A DNA stretch of 64,000 bases from Symbiodinium kawagutii (Eukaryota > Sar > Dinophyceae > Suessiales > Symbiodiniaceae). The stretch lies in the NCBI GenBank assembly GCA_009767595.1, contig VSDK01004412.1, positions 1-64,000 of the forward strand. The letters run 5' to 3'. Each line of letters opens with the position of its first letter. Within the stretch, counting starts at the first letter, position 1. Under the pieces are notes generated by a model. That model worked only from the letters and a program-made list of their open reading frames with translations. It ran no database searches and had not been told where the DNA came from. Positions 10,250 to 21,784 of this stretch are shown one piece after another. The position numbers and the translations under genes are program-made.

Positions 10250-10722
10250 GGTATAACATCATGCGATCTTGTAGCCGCTATAGCCAGCAGCCTACGCCAA
10301 CGCTGCCCGTGTCGTCGCAGCTCGCGCGATGATCCCATCCAGCCGAATGGTTCGCCGATGTTCGCCGCAGAGTGCAGGCGGAGCCACAGCGCTTGCCTTG
10401 TTGTCATGGACCACCTCATCGCCCACTTGCTGGGCACCCAGTGTCGGCTCCCTCGGTAAGACATGCCGCGATACTCGCCCAGGCGCTGCGATGTTCGCCC
10501 AGGCATCCCTGCTACCAGGTCAGCATCATCGGTGAAGAGGACCAGCTTCCGCCCCAGGTCCACGCGAGTCTTGCGGTACAGCCCACCCTGCTGCAGATGG
10601 TCCATGGACAGACAGATGCGCCGTGGCACAACCGTCGCACCTTGCCCGTAAGGCTCCAGTGGGTGCACACCAGGCACTACCACGCGACCGTAGGGATCCG
10701 AACTCCATGTCACAGGAAACAC
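10250..10722 (-). CDS. GC-rich coding island, unknown protein
   Basis: A 470-bp GC-rich island is open throughout on the minus strand. The 5' part reads DPYGRVVVPGVHPLEPYGQG, then VVPRRICLSMDHLQQGGLYR and GRKLVLFTDDADLVAGMPG. The 3' part is open in two frames; the alternative frame reads GAQQVGDEVVHDNKASAVA and ends ARAATTRAALA before TAG at about 10286. A small frameshift or an internal splice could join the two. The product is not recognised. It differs from the P/Q-rich exons and may belong to another gene or be a decayed insert. Confidence 0.45.
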
Positions 10723-10779
10723 CCCAGCATGCTGAATGCTCTCCTCGTAGTATGTATCAGTACAACTAAGCTATAAAAG

Positions 10780-11480
10780 CATTTGTGAGTACCAACTAAT
10801 CAACAGGTTCAGTCCATGTAGCAAACATTGTGATACTATTCATATGTTATAGACAGAATATGTATATACAGGGTGTAACCTACAAAAAGTATTTGTATCA
10901 TATCAGTGCTATCCATGGGGGTATAGCCAGCATCGAAGAAGCAAAAATTCTGGATGGTAGGGGCATTTTCAAAATTGTTTATGACCTCGTGGGGCTTATC
11001 ATTTGATCATTTAGTGTAATTACCATCGTTCACCATCATAGTAAGCGATGGTTACTTCCAAACGGACCAATTGGTCAGTTGTTAACTATCACAAAACATC
11101 ATTCAACATAAAGAACCGTAAGGATTCCTTGGTTCACCGTGTGTTTTTTATGATTCACTAAGCATCATCACTAAACATGATTCATCATGATACACCATAA
11201 TTGTTGACCTGGTGGTTACATCAATCCGAAGGTTATGTACCATCATCATTCTTAACCAGCATTAACCATTACTGACGCTGGTAGTGTAATCATTACCAAC
11301 ACGATCTCCGGTTCACCATCGATTAACCAGCTTAATAAGCATCATTCTAACCATCGTTCACCATCCTTCACCACTGTCATCCTACCAAAGCTCTTCACAA
11401 TATACCCTGGATGACCCTTCGCCCCCAAAGACCCAACCGTTGAACCTCACAATTCCAAACCCATCTCTGGTCTCCGGGTC
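10780..11480. repeat. CCAT-polarity tract
   Basis: From about 11000 on, degenerate CCATTAACCAGCATT repeats occupy the + strand. The part at 10780-10980 shows nothing clear. Confidence 0.4.
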
Positions 11481-11486
11481 TCCGAC

Positions 11487-11547
11487 CCCGGGATGCGCAG
11501 GGGCACCACCCATCTGACTCTGCTTGCTATGCAAGAGCTGCATTACC
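11487..11547 (-). CDS. Internal exon, Q/M/G-rich protein
   Basis: GCATCACAG followed by G opens a 61-bp exon reading VMQLLHSKQSQMGGAPAHPG, ending at the donor GGG/GTCGGA. The frame stays open beyond the donor for some codons (DPETRDGFGIV), so a longer exon is possible. Gln/Met/Gly composition matches exons at 13.8, 16.5 and 19.8 kb. Confidence 0.45.
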
Positions 11548-11559
11548 CTGTGATGCGCT

Positions 11560-12430
11560 GCGATGATGGGATTGGTGGTGTTTGTTTGATACCAACAATG
11601 TGAGATTTTTTACATCAGTAATCTCTAGAAAGGGGGAGAAAACTTATAGAAATTCCAAACAAAACATCGGTATCGGTGGGGTATTGTCGATTGTGGTACT
11701 AGACGATTGGTGGATACCTGATGTTACAGATATGTTAATGATCTAATGGAATAGCCACTGATGGATTACCTATAGAAGAATTCCCATTGGTGCTTCTGAT
11801 TGATGGTGAGTCATGTCTTGCTTCAGAGTTCTCCTTATCACCAGAGATGGTAATTCACCATAGATTGATGGATTACCAAGTTGCTATGAGATGATGGTGT
11901 TGCTATGACTTCTCCTTATCACCTCAGGTGCCTGAAATCTTCAGATGCAAGACATACGGGGTATGGTCAGAGGATGTCGGAGGTCACATCCTGACATGGT
12001 GTATACACCCCCATGGTATATACCCTTTGGTAAACTAACATGGCAATGGAAAATCCACCAGTTTATCAGGAAAACCCTGGGATGTTCATGTTAGATCCAT
12101 TAATGTTGGTTTCTGATTAGTATCTACCTGTTGGTTTCATCTATTTTCATTACTTTAGGGGGGGTTACACTAATCAGAATCCAACATTAAACATAAACCA
12201 AACACATTCCAAATACCTGTGAACTTGTGATGTTTTTTGGGGATGCTAGCATACGTGTGTAGAAGACTTGAACATAAAAAGGTTCTATAATTTTCCATCA
12301 TGTTCTATCTCAATTTGTATCCAGTGCGAATAGTTATACATGTCTTTGCGTACATGCATCTAGATGTGCAAAGAAAAAGACATCTTGTTCACAGTCTCTA
12401 AATGGTACGAGCATTGATACGCAATATCAA
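11560..12430. repeat. TGGT-polarity tract and family E half copy
   Basis: ATTGGTGGATACC-type repeats fill this stretch. 12022-12085 matches one half of family E (GGCAATGGAAAATCCACCAG). Confidence 0.4.
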
Positions 12431-12433
12431 TAC

Positions 12434-12500
12434 GGAGGTTTCTCAAAATTAGGGAACCCGAAATCATCTGATACTCGTCATTTAAAGCAGAAATCCAACC
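12434..12500. mobile_element. Family A MITE, truncated
   Basis: The left end GGAGGTTTCTCAAAATTAGG and the interior AAATCATCTGATACTCG are recognisable. The right terminal repeat is missing or unrecognisable. Confidence 0.45.
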
Positions 12501-12944
12501 ATTTAACCACCAACATTTACTGCCCTGCTGTTTGGTTGCCTAAGCGTCGGCGTTGTTTCTTGGCCAAGCCATGGCGGATGGCGACCCCAGGCCCGCCAGA
12601 GATGGTGAAGTTGCATCTCCCTGTGAACGGTTGATGGTGTTTTATTTCAGGGGTTGGTAAATATCCCATTTTGGCAACCTTGAACATCACCTTTGGATTG
12701 CGTGGTTGGGTGATGTCCAAGTGGAACACTTGATGACCGCTGTTATTAACCCCAAAAATTAGCCCACACAAAGTACAACCATATGATGATGGACTCATAG
12801 AGATATGGTTCTGAAATGCCTTTTGCAGACCACCAATATAATAGAATCAAATACTACTTACCTGGTTGGTAGCTAGAAGCCATCAATTAACTAGTAGCTG
12901 TTAAACCGTTGTTGCTGAATCTTGTCCCCTATTAACAGTAATGT

Positions 12945-13056
12945 GGCAGTGGGTCAAAATCCTGTACCCCTGGTACCGCCATGATTTACCATTGTTTTCC
13001 CTTATTATTGTTGGTAAATCCTCCGTTAGTTGGTAGGTTAATATTGACCCACTGCC
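12945..13056. mobile_element. Family B element, copy 3
   Basis: This 112-bp element starts GGCAGTGGGTCAAAATCC and ends AATATTGACCCACTGCC, with ATGT on both sides (12941-12944, 13057-13060). The interior is shared with copy 1. Confidence 0.75.
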
Positions 13057-13073
13057 ATGTCAAGTCAGGATTA

Positions 13074-13672
13074 AAACCCCCCCTAATTAATCAACCCCCT
13101 CCTGACCTGATCCCCAGACCCTGGTCCTTACTAAAGTTGATTAGGCTCTGATTTCCCCCCTAATAAGCTAAGGACAGCCTAAAACCCCCCCTAATTAATC
13201 AACCTCCTCTGGATCCCTATTTTTTCTTAGAATTGTTTTTTGATTAGTTTAAAATTAGTTTCCTCATTGGTCTACTTACTTCTCATGGCTAGTGGGCTCA
13301 GAAGTCCGCGAAAAATCTATGTGTTTTTCTTCATTACCCGCCTTTTTCAAAATCTATCAAAAAAAGCTTTTTAGTAGCTCACAAAGGGGGTACCCCCCAC
13401 AAGCCTGGATTCACTTAGATTCAATTAGATTCACTTAGATTCATTTGGATTCAAGTTAATTCATTTAGATTTACTTAAATTGAATTAGATTCATTTAGAT
13501 TCAATTAGATTCATTTAAATTCAATTGGATTCAATTAGATTCAAATCATTTGGATTCGATTAGATTCAATGTTGATTTCTCATCTCTCTAGGGGTCGATT
13601 GTTTAGGGGGGTTCCCTTTTTCTCATGTAGGGTCAGACCTTGTTGACCTTGTGGGGTGGGGGTATTAATCCG
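13074..13672 (+). mobile_element. Element D, copy 1
   Basis: A 0.5-0.6 kb repeat bounded by GGATTAA and TTAATCC and rich in CCCCCC/GGGGGG near its ends. It shares long stretches with 42652-43136 in the opposite orientation, for example TCTATGTGTTTTTCTTCATT against its complement there, and the phrase CATGGCTAGTGGGCTCAGAA. This copy contains an added minisatellite at 13405-13570. No coding capacity was seen; it is probably a non-autonomous transposon. Confidence 0.65.
13405..13570. repeat. TTAGATTCA minisatellite
   Basis: Repeats of TTAGATTCAATTAGATTCA with small variants, about 11-12 bp per unit, lie inside element D copy 1. Confidence 0.85.
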
Positions 13673-13800
13673 GTCTAGGCATTTTGAACCACTATAATTT
13701 GCAGGGTTACTGCATGGTCCTGGTAATTTCAACCATGAAACTTCGTCACGGATCACAAACTCGCCTGAACCCCCGCCCACCAGGACCCGCTCGACACAAC

Positions 13801-13850
13801 CGAGCGGCATTTGCATCTGGCTCTGCAACATCATCTGCCACTGCATCAGC
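13801..13850 (-). CDS. Internal exon, M/Q-rich protein
   Basis: TTGCCGAG followed by G, then 50 bp, then CTCG/GTTGTG. It reads LMQWQMMLQSQMQMPLG. The frame is open well beyond both ends, so the exon could be longer. Met/Gln composition links it to the exon at 16457-16545. Confidence 0.45.
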
Positions 13851-13859
13851 CTCGGCAAT

Positions 13860-14880
13860 GGAAACGCTGATGCGTTTCCAGGGCCAGAGTGGAGGTGAGG
13901 AACAGTGATCAACCAGCTTTTGACAATGGTTACTACTAACCATGACTAAGCATTACTACTGCGAGAGATGAACAGTGGGATCTTTAGTGATCAGCTAGGA
14001 GATTGGCTTTATCCCCTTGGCGCTCTAATGAATGAGGTTCTCCCAAGAATTACCCAATGCAGGAAGCGATGTTTCTGGGGGTACCAATCTCTGTTTACGG
14101 TGTTGCTGACATTTGACTGTTGAACCTTATGAAGCATTGTCAAAGACAATTTTCGAACCTTGATCAACTATTGTCAACCATATACGTGTGTAAAATTAAT
14201 CACACCACTATGGACCATTCCGGGCCATATCAACAGCAGCCATCAACGACTGTCACCGCTACCACTACCTCCGTTTAACCATTCTTATTCACCACTGTAG
14301 CTACCCACCAAGTAAGAACCATGTGTAACCACTACTATCACAGCCCATTTGCCACAATTAACCCCTCTCAAGTATTCTCAACCATGATGATTGATCGAAA
14401 CTCAGAATCATCGTCCATGATCAACTGCTATTATTCACCGTAATTGTTAAGTAGTATTACAAACCGACCACCACTGACAACCACTAACTGTAATTATTCA
14501 CCAGTATTGCAACTCAAATGTTTACCATTGTTGTTTGTTTTGAACTGTTATTGACCGTCAATTACCCATCAAGTAACAATCATGAACTAGTTTTACAATT
14601 CATTTCCATCAACCAACCACCAAGTCACTATTATCATTTGTTAGCCTCGGTCAACTATCGATAAACCATCAAACAAGCACTATTGACTGGTATCAACCAG
14701 TATTAGTCAACAATTATCATCAAGTAAGTAACACTTAGATTAGCCACTTAAGCATCAAGTCAACCTCTATTGAACAATAGGGGCCTTAATCAACCATGAT
14801 TAACCACCATGAATATATCATGCTCAACGGCTGCCGTCAATCACTAACCATCATTTACCATCAACAAACAATCAACCAAC
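13860..14880. repeat. CCAT-polarity tract
   Basis: Degenerate AACCATCAANNACCAC repeats on the + strand; no exon. Confidence 0.5.
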
Positions 14881-15108
14881 CGACGACGACGACAACGGCG
14901 CTCCTGAAGGAGCATGAAAATGCGAGCCATTTCATAGCTATGCGAAAAGTGATCTCTGCAAAAACGAAGGAACAACCGGTGATGTTTTTATAGCCCAACT
15001 TGGTAATAGAAGACACATCCTCAGTGGCAGAGGCTGCCTGGGCATCTTCCACTGCCCGAAGGTGGTTGAACAAGGCATGAAGCGGGCTCTGCCAGCTTGG
15101 CCAACAAC

Positions 15109-15172
15109 CCAAAGGAGGATGCGGGGCATCCACTCCTCCTGTGCCTCTTGTTGCTTGGAATGCTGCAGATCC
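15109..15172 (-). CDS. Internal exon, Q/E-rich protein
   Basis: GCATACAG followed by G opens 64 bp reading DLQHSKQQEAQEEWMPRILL and W, ending at TGG/GTTGTT. A second frame of the wider island (14980-15230) is also open and protein-like (LFNHLRAVEDAQAASATEDV), so exon limits and frame are uncertain. The island is GC-rich and stands out from the CCAT tract on its left. Confidence 0.45.
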
Positions 15173-15251
15173 CTGTATGCATTGGGTCGCCGCGTTGGCG
15201 CCATTGCAGGAAAAAAAGGTTTCAAAGAAGAGTAAAGCTTGGAATCTATCT

Positions 15252-15342
15252 GGTGGTTTCTCAAAATAGGGGGCCCAAAAAATGGTTGGTTTAATGGTTA
15301 ATATTGGATGATTTGGGGGTACCCCTATTTTGAGAAACACCA
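15252..15342. mobile_element. Family A MITE, copy 5
   Basis: The ends GGTGGTTTCTCAAAATAGGG and CCCCTATTTTGAGAAACACC are complementary, with ATCT on both sides. It lies between the exons at 15109-15172 and 15453-15570, so it is intronic. Confidence 0.75.
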
Positions 15343-15452
15343 ATCTGTTCTGTGTTCTTTACCTTGTTGTCTTCTAATTGTCTGCTATGGGACTAGGCAC
15401 TCCTGCGAAAGGATCTTGGTGACTTCAGGTGGAGACAAAGACCCACCCGCAC

Positions 15453-15570
15453 CAGTTGAGGAGAACATGTTCGGCTCATTGCGAGGCCGTGCTCAGCAGA
15501 GTTCACAGCAGCCATCTGCTCATCCGTCATGCTGGCCAAGACGTCAGCCATGTTGTTGTCACGGGTCAGG
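15453..15570 (-). CDS. Internal exon, unknown protein
   Basis: TTGGTAG opens a 118-bp exon that ends at CAACTG/GTGCGG. It reads LTRDNNMADVLASMTDEQMA, then AVNSAEHGLAMSRTCSPQL, 39 codons after one base. The composition is ordinary, with an amphipathic helix-like centre. The + strand is also open here (LVTSGGDKDPPAPVEENMFG), so strand choice rests on the neighbours. Confidence 0.45.
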
Positions 15571-15579
15571 CTACCAACC

Positions 15580-16430
15580 AGTAAGGCCATACTTGACCAT
15601 GTTTAAGCCAACCATCAAGTAAGTGTCATAAGTTGCTTCAAAGTATCTTATTAATTCACCATCAAGCAACCACTAAGATCGACCATGTTCAACCATCGAT
15701 TCAATAATGATAAGAACCATTAACCACTATGAATCATTATAAACCTTACATAATCAAATATATATATATACATGCACAAGAATTAAAAACCATCATTATA
15801 ATAATTGAAATAGATGTATAACTAATTGATTTGTAAACCATTATTAACCATTGACAATCAAAATTGTTTCACTGCAAATCAACCATGTAACCATCTATAA
15901 CCGCAAATATAACCAATATAAACTATTATCAATGAACCATTATCAACCACTAATCATCAATTAACCACTATTAATCATCAATTGACTACTATTAATCATC
16001 AATTGACTAGTATTGATCATCAAAAAACAAAGTTTTAGTCATCAAATAACCATTATCTATCATCAAATAGCCATTATTAATCATCAATTAACCATTATTA
16101 ATCATCAAATAACCATTATTAATCATCAATTAACCACTACCCATCATCAATCAACCACTATTAATCATCAATCATGAATCATCACTGAACCATTATAAAT
16201 CATCAACCAACCACTATCAATCATCAAATAACCATTTTTAATCATCAATCAACCGCTATGAATCATCAAGTAACCACTATTAATCATCAATCAACCATTA
16301 CTAATCAACAATTGACCACTATTAACCACTCATAGCTACTATATTTTAACCAATATTAACCACTCAAACAACTATATGACCACTATATAACCAATATTAA
16401 CCACTATATAACTACTACAGAACCACTAAA
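15580..16430. repeat. CCAT-polarity tract
   Basis: Very regular AACCACTATTAATCATCAAT repeats, about 20 bp per unit, are densest at 15940-16330. Confidence 0.75.
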
Positions 16431-16456
16431 ACCCTTCAGATCCCCACGACCCTCAC

Positions 16457-16545
16457 GTTGGGCCCTGGGTGTCTCCAACTGCTCTGGACTCATCTGCTGT
16501 AGCTGCGCCGGCGACATCAGACCGCCAGCGGTGTTGGGTGCCATC
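16457..16545 (-). CDS. Internal exon, Q/M/P-rich protein
   Basis: CTACGCCAG followed by G opens 89 bp reading MAPNTAGGLMSPAQLQQMSP, then EQLETPRAQ, ending at CAAC/GTGAGG. The frame is open upstream (TTNPFYAR), and an alternative acceptor (GTAGCCAG at about 16570) would add an NPF motif. It is flanked by regular CCAT repeats on the left and TGGT repeats on the right, the standard exon setting here. Confidence 0.55.
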
Positions 16546-16549
16546 CTGG

Positions 16550-17630
16550 CGTAGAATGGGTTGGTAGTTTCACTGGCTACTAACAACTAGTACTACTAAT
16601 GGTTAGGTATGATTAGTAATGGTTTGTAATGGTTGTTAGTTAATGATTATTAAACAATAGTTATGGGTCATTCTATTCAACAAGTAGTTATGGGTTAGTA
16701 ATGATTAAATGTTGAGTAATGGGTTTTGATGTGGTTAGTAATGGTTTGTAATGGTTTTAAATGTTGATTGGCAATGGTTAGTAACCATCAATCCAGTTGG
16801 TAATGAAGCCATTAGTACTATTGTTAGTGATGATTAAATGTTGAGTAATGGGTTTTAATAAGGTTAGTACTGGTTAGTAATGGTTAGTAATGGTTAGTAA
16901 TGGTTACTAACCAGTAATGGTTTGTAGTGTGTAATTGTTATTCAATGAGGTTAGTAATTGGGCCTAGTAATTGGTAGTAATGTGAAATTGTACAATTAAT
17001 AAAGACAATATTCATCGTAATGGGTTAGTAATGGGTTAGCAATGGTTTTAAATGTTGATTAGTAATGCTTAGTAACGGTCCGTAAAGGTTAGTAATTACA
17101 AACTAATTACCAACCAACCAATGTAATTGTTTTTCAATGAGGTTATGCACAAATAACAATGAATAGAATGGGTGACAATTGGTTAGTAATTGGGCCTAGT
17201 AATTGTTTGTAATATACCCATTACTGTTAATTGGTAACCATCAAACCAGTAGTGGGTTTGTAATGGTTAGTAATGGTCAGTAATGGTATACAATTAATTA
17301 ACAATGAGTAATGGGTTAGTAATGGTTAGTAATGGTCAGTAATGAACAAAATGGTTTGTAATTAGCCATACTATATAATGGTTGGTAATACTAGTTAACT
17401 ATTTGTAATGGCTAGTAATGGAACAATGGGTCCTAACAAAATGGTTCGTAATGGAACAATGGGTTTTAACCATCAAGATGGTCACCAACAACTAGTACTA
17501 TTCTAATGGTTAGTAATGGTTTGTAAAAGCTAGTAATGGTTTGTAACCATATTTAGATTGGTTAGTACTGCTTGAAATGGGTGTGTAATGGAACAATGGG
17601 TTTTCGTAATCATCAATCCAGTTGGGCATG
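16550..17630. repeat. TGGT-polarity tract
   Basis: Regular TGGTTAGTAATGGTTTGTAA repeats. Two + strand copies of CATCAATCCAGTTG (at 16788 and 17602) match the acceptor end of the 63-bp intron at 18171-18233. Confidence 0.75.
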
Positions 17631-17635
17631 GTTTC

Positions 17636-18170
17636 CTAAGGATCACCCTTAGGAAAAGGGTCCGGCACTGCGTCCTGTTCAGAGATAATTCGCTGCCGGC
17701 GAACTTCTTTAGCTTTTTCTGCTTTTGCTTGCGATTCTTCGGCCTTCTTCTTCCAGATCTGAAACTTGGAAGGTAGTTGCGTGATGATCACTTTGCGTCC
17801 ATGCTCGAGGACAACACGTTCCGCTGGTGGCATTTCGTCTCCTTCGCAATGCCAAGTGCGGGAACTACCGGTCTGGATGTGCTTGGTTGGAATGATTTTC
17901 CAAGGCTTCCATTTGTTTTCATCACGCGTAGTCCCCAACGTTTCTGTCGCGGCCTGTGCACTGGTACCTAGCGGAAATCCTTGCAGTGCAAAGCTGAATT
18001 TTCCGGCAACTGATTGATTCTGATGAGTGATTTTAGGATTGGGCTTCTGGAGCGACTGTCTGGCCAAAACTAAGTGTTGGGTCTCAACACGAACACCCAA
18101 CGAGTTCTGATTTGCGATGTAACCTTTCACCCCAGGCAATGTGTTGCTCAAATTTCCTGCAAGGCTGCAA
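17636..18170 (-). CDS. Long terminal exon of unknown gene
   Basis: A 535-bp open exon starts after ATCAATCCAG and ends in TAG at 17636-17638. Phrases include SLAGNLSNTLPGVKGYIANQ, then VETQHLVLARQSLQKPNPKI, RTWHCEGDEMPPAERVVLEH, then a basic coiled-coil-like stretch KKKAEESQAKAEKAKEVRRQ and a C-terminus PDPFPKGDP. The previous exon (18234-18412) joins it in frame across a 63-bp intron. The family is not recognised. If TAG is the true end, this is a separate gene from the P/Q-rich exons on either side; alternatively AAGG/GTGATC just before the stop is a weak donor. Confidence 0.65.
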
Positions 18171-18233
18171 CTGGATTGATGGTTACTAACCATTATTAAT
18201 CAACATTTAAAACCATTACAAACCATTACTAAC
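18171..18233 (-). other. 63-bp intron made of the tract repeat
   Basis: On the minus strand the intron starts GTTAGTAATGGTTTGTAATG and ends TAACCATCAATCCAG. It is canonical GT...AG, its two halves are partly complementary, and removing it joins FPQFL-S-CSLAG in frame. It is the clearest case here of the genome-wide tract serving as an intron. Confidence 0.7.
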
Positions 18234-18412
18234 CTCAGGAACTGTGGAAAACTGGCTGTCCACAGGAGAGTGACCCCAGTTTCTTGCGGAGGCTCTTCTC
18301 CTGGTTTCAACATTGGTCGGTAGAAAATGATCGGATCCGTCAGGTCAAAGAACATGCTGGCGCTTTGTTGGCACTCGAACACACTCGAAGCGCAAGTGTG
18401 GCTCTGGCTCAG
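18234..18412 (-). CDS. Internal exon of the same unknown gene
   Basis: The acceptor AACTTTCAG and the donor CTGAG/GTTAGT bound 179 bp. The frame reads LSQSHTCASSVFECQQSASM, then FFDLTDPIIFYRPMLKPGEE and TGVTLLWTASFPQFL, and continues without a break into 17636-18170. No function is assigned. Intron sequence with TGGT repeats lies to its right on the + strand. Confidence 0.65.
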
Positions 18413-18734
18413 CTGAAAGTTTAGTAGAACTATTCCAATAGTTAGTAATGGTTTGTAATGGTTTTACTTGAATAGTAATTAATTGTTAGTAGTGGTTAGT
18501 AATGGAAAGATGGATTTTAACCATCAAGATGGTTACTCATAATTAGCATTGAGAATGAGAATTGTTTATTGCACTCGTTAATACGAGTAATTAATCATGG
18601 TTGATATTGGTTTATAATGGTTAAGAACAGTGAATAATAAGTGTTGATCATGGTTGATCATGGTTATATTGTACTGTGTATTAATTTTAAATAATTGTTA
18701 ATACTCAAACATAAAAGCCCGAGATCCTCATTGG

Positions 18735-18840
18735 AGGAGCAATTGCTAATACAATTGTTGATAAGCAACTGCTAATACTATTGCTGATAAGCAATTGCTA
18801 ATACTACTGCTCATAAGCAATTGCTAATACTTTTGCTGGT
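18735..18840. repeat. 25-bp tandem repeat
   Basis: About four copies of GCAATTGCTAATACTATTGC with slight variation. Confidence 0.8.
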
Positions 18841-18849
18841 AGTAGTGAG

Positions 18850-19780
18850 TAGTGATGATGTGAGATAATGGTTGGCCGCAATCATCTCTTGATTTTGTAG
18901 AAACATGTTTTGGTGTTCATCACTTCATGAGCCACTTTGTTTCACAGGGTCATTAAAGCCAGTAATCATCTCTCAAGCAGGGGACACCAGCGCCTTGGCT
19001 AAGGAATGACATAATCAATGCGGTTTATTGGGGTTGTGAAAGCCACAACGAGAAAGTTTGACAATGGTTACAGAAATTGAAGTAAGACTTAATACTGGCT
19101 ACTTGAATTTCATTTGATGGAAAATCATGACCAAAAATGTGTGATCCAATGTGTCGACCCACAGTCACTGTTTGGTGATATCATTCATCACCAAGGCATC
19201 AATTGCACCACATCAACATCAACCGCGCTATCAACCGCATAAAGTGGTGTTTACCACGATCAACTCTGCCACTATTTGTCGTTAGTCCATCAAAATCCCA
19301 GCAAAACCCAGCCGCAGCCCGGCTTCTACCTTATGGTGGATAGACAAGCCTTTTCGAATCTGCAACCATCAATTGTCATTGCTACATAGCACAAAACAAG
19401 CATCCAGAGTTAACCATGGAGAGCTCTGCCGGTATGATCATTCATGAGTAAATGCTGTCAAGCATCAAATGTTCTTCGCACACACTTCATTCTAAACAAG
19501 TTTCAAACATGCACCCAACCGCGATGGACTCTTGCGAAGCATCAGCATCATCCACTAAACATCGTCAACCTTTACCTACCACGAACTAACCACTACTAAA
19601 GCGTCAACCAACCCTCTATTACTATCTACTATAGCCATCAATGCCAACCTAACCATTGTCAACAACTATTGACCACTATATAAATGCTGACCATGATTTT
19701 ACCATCAACCATATATAAACTATCTATCAACCATCAACCTTTATCAACCATCCTAAAAAACATGAGAGCCACCGTTTCTT
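18850..19780. other. Mostly noncoding
   Basis: 19300-19460 is open on the + strand (for example WWIDKPFRICNHQLSLLHST) but its status is unclear. 19560-19760 is CCAT-polarity tract. Confidence 0.35.
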
Positions 19781-19793
19781 CCTTTCGACCCAC

Positions 19794-19838
19794 CCCTGAG
19801 TCGCGCACATGCCAGGCATTTGCGCGGGCACTGCGGGC
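19794..19838 (-). CDS. Internal exon, P/Q/M-rich protein
   Basis: GCCATTCAG followed by G, then 45 bp, then CAGGG/GTGGGT. It reads PAVPAQMPGMCATQG. The frame remains open upstream (HQPLLGPSVGHHEPHANHG), so the exon could be longer. CCAT repeats lie left and TGGT repeats right. Confidence 0.5.
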
Positions 19839-19929
19839 CTGAATGGCGCAGCGGTACCATGGTTAGCATGTGGTTCGTGATGGCCGACTGATGGTCCAAG
19901 TAAGGGCTGATGGGGAAACATCCATGGTG

Positions 19930-21490
19930 TTAATCAATGCTCAACAAGGGGTTGATGAATGGTGAATCATTGTTGTTAGTCAATCAATAGAGTATACACT
20001 AATGGTTAGTCAATGGTCCAACTATTAAGCAATCAACCAGGTGTTTATTAATCCAGGGTTGGGTTGAACCATTGATTTATGAAAATTGGATAGCCAGGGT
20101 TGACCATCAATGTAGTAATGGTTAACTCAGGGTTGACCATCAACAGCGTATGATTTCATGGTAGTGCTGGTTGATGATGGCTAATGATGAACGATTAGGA
20201 GCGAGCAGTTAAGAAAAATAGCCATTAATGCTGCCTAATAGGGGTTCATCCTGATTAGTGAACGAACCATCACCAAACATACTACTTAAGGGTGGTTCAA
20301 CCAATCATAACTAACAGCATGATGGAATGGTATAGCCGACACAACTATAAACAATGTGCGTACAAACTCATGGCTCAATTTGGGGTACCGCCCCTATCAT
20401 GAAGCCCCTATGCAAAAAGATGCAGTTTGGTCAAGTCATTGTTTGCCAATCCGCCTGCGCTCCTAGAATGTCCATGCTGCCCGGCTGCCATACATGGACC
20501 AGGCCTTTTGCTCTGCATTTTGCCGAAGTTTGTCAATCTTTACCTTTTTATCATTGACATTCACCATGAAATTCATATAAATGACCACTATAATCATCGA
20601 AATTTGTAATGTTAATTGCACTCACATCCGCTTCCCATCCCAGAGACTGAGGAGAGGGCTGAGATCCCACCAAGAATGATGGGGATTCAACGCTATCGTG
20701 TGCAAACAACGCTATGCTCATCATTTCAGCGCTATGATCTTATTCTTTACATGGTTGAATCTGGGGCCATCACCATCTCAGCAACAAATTGAATCACAAA
20801 TCGCTGCGGTTCGGAGGTTCCACATGGTTGTAACCACCGGGCTATGAAAATGGGAGGTAGTCAAAGATCATTTTGAACATATATCATTACAGTAACGTGT
20901 ATTCATGACTATGAACCATGAGTCTATAAAGTGGTGTATAGCCTGGGAATACCCTGGAACTCTAGAATCACCATGAATCACCTTTCTTAATGGATAAAGG
21001 GGCTACGAATTGTGGATTTCCACTTCCAGCTTCGTTTACCAGGAAGTACTTGAATCTTCACAAGTATTCTAAAAAATCATCTGATGATATGAATACATAC
21101 TAGTGGCAACCATGTGTTACTATTCCGATCATTGTGTATCAGAAATATCCAGCGATGTACCCAGCAAAGTGTCAGTTTCATTGTTGACCATCATACTAAC
21201 AATCCATTGATATTACTATCATAGTGAAAATCTGAAATGTTGCAATCATATCAACTACAATCATACAATCATACTAACAATCCACTGATATTTCACACTT
21301 CATTAATCAGTGGATTGTTAGTATCATCAGTTCACCATCAACGGGTAGGATTGTTATTACTGCTAGGGTTGTAATCATACCCATTGTACAGAAATAACAA
21401 CCCTACCATGGGTATGATTCATCATCATCAGTACAATCATAACCCTATTGTAATGATATTATGGTTGTTATGGCACATCATAACAATGAC
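19930..21490. other. Noncoding intronic stretch
   Basis: TGGT tract to about 20200, then weakly structured sequence. 20350-20560 is open on the + strand but unremarkable. 21240-21400 has several copies of CATACTAACAATCCAT-like words in both orientations. Confidence 0.35.
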
Positions 21491-21499
21491 TGATGCAAT

Positions 21500-21612
21500 C
21501 TGTGGGTCAAAACCCTGTACCCCTGGTTCCTCATCATTAACCATTGTTTTCCCTATAAGCTGGTTGGTTATTATCCCCTATTGTTGCTGGTGGTTGATAT
21601 TGAGCCATAGCC
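21500..21612. mobile_element. Family B element, copy 4
   Basis: The start CTGTGGGTCAAAACCCTG and end ATTGAGCCATAGCC are complementary. Flanks CAAT and AAAT are an imperfect duplication. The interior is shared with other B copies. Confidence 0.65.
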
Positions 21613-21681
21613 AAATAACAACCCTACCAATCATCAGCCATGGCTGGTTGCTTCAGTGGTGAGCCGCTGAGCTCCCCTCAC

Positions 21682-21752
21682 ATTTGCTGGCTGGGCATCG
21701 CGCCCGGCACAGGCCCACCCTGGAGTCCGGGCCAAGGCGCATGGTGGGTGAC
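21682..21752 (-). CDS. Internal exon, P/G/Q-rich protein
   Basis: CCCACAG followed by G, 71 bp, then AAAT/GTGAGG. It reads VTHHAPWPGLQGGPVPGAMP then SQQ. The island is sharply GC-rich between AT-rich tracts, and both splice sites are good. Pro/Gly/Gln composition matches the other P/Q exons. Confidence 0.6.
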
Positions 21753-21784
21753 CTGTGGGTATCGTTGAAAGTTCATAGGATGCA

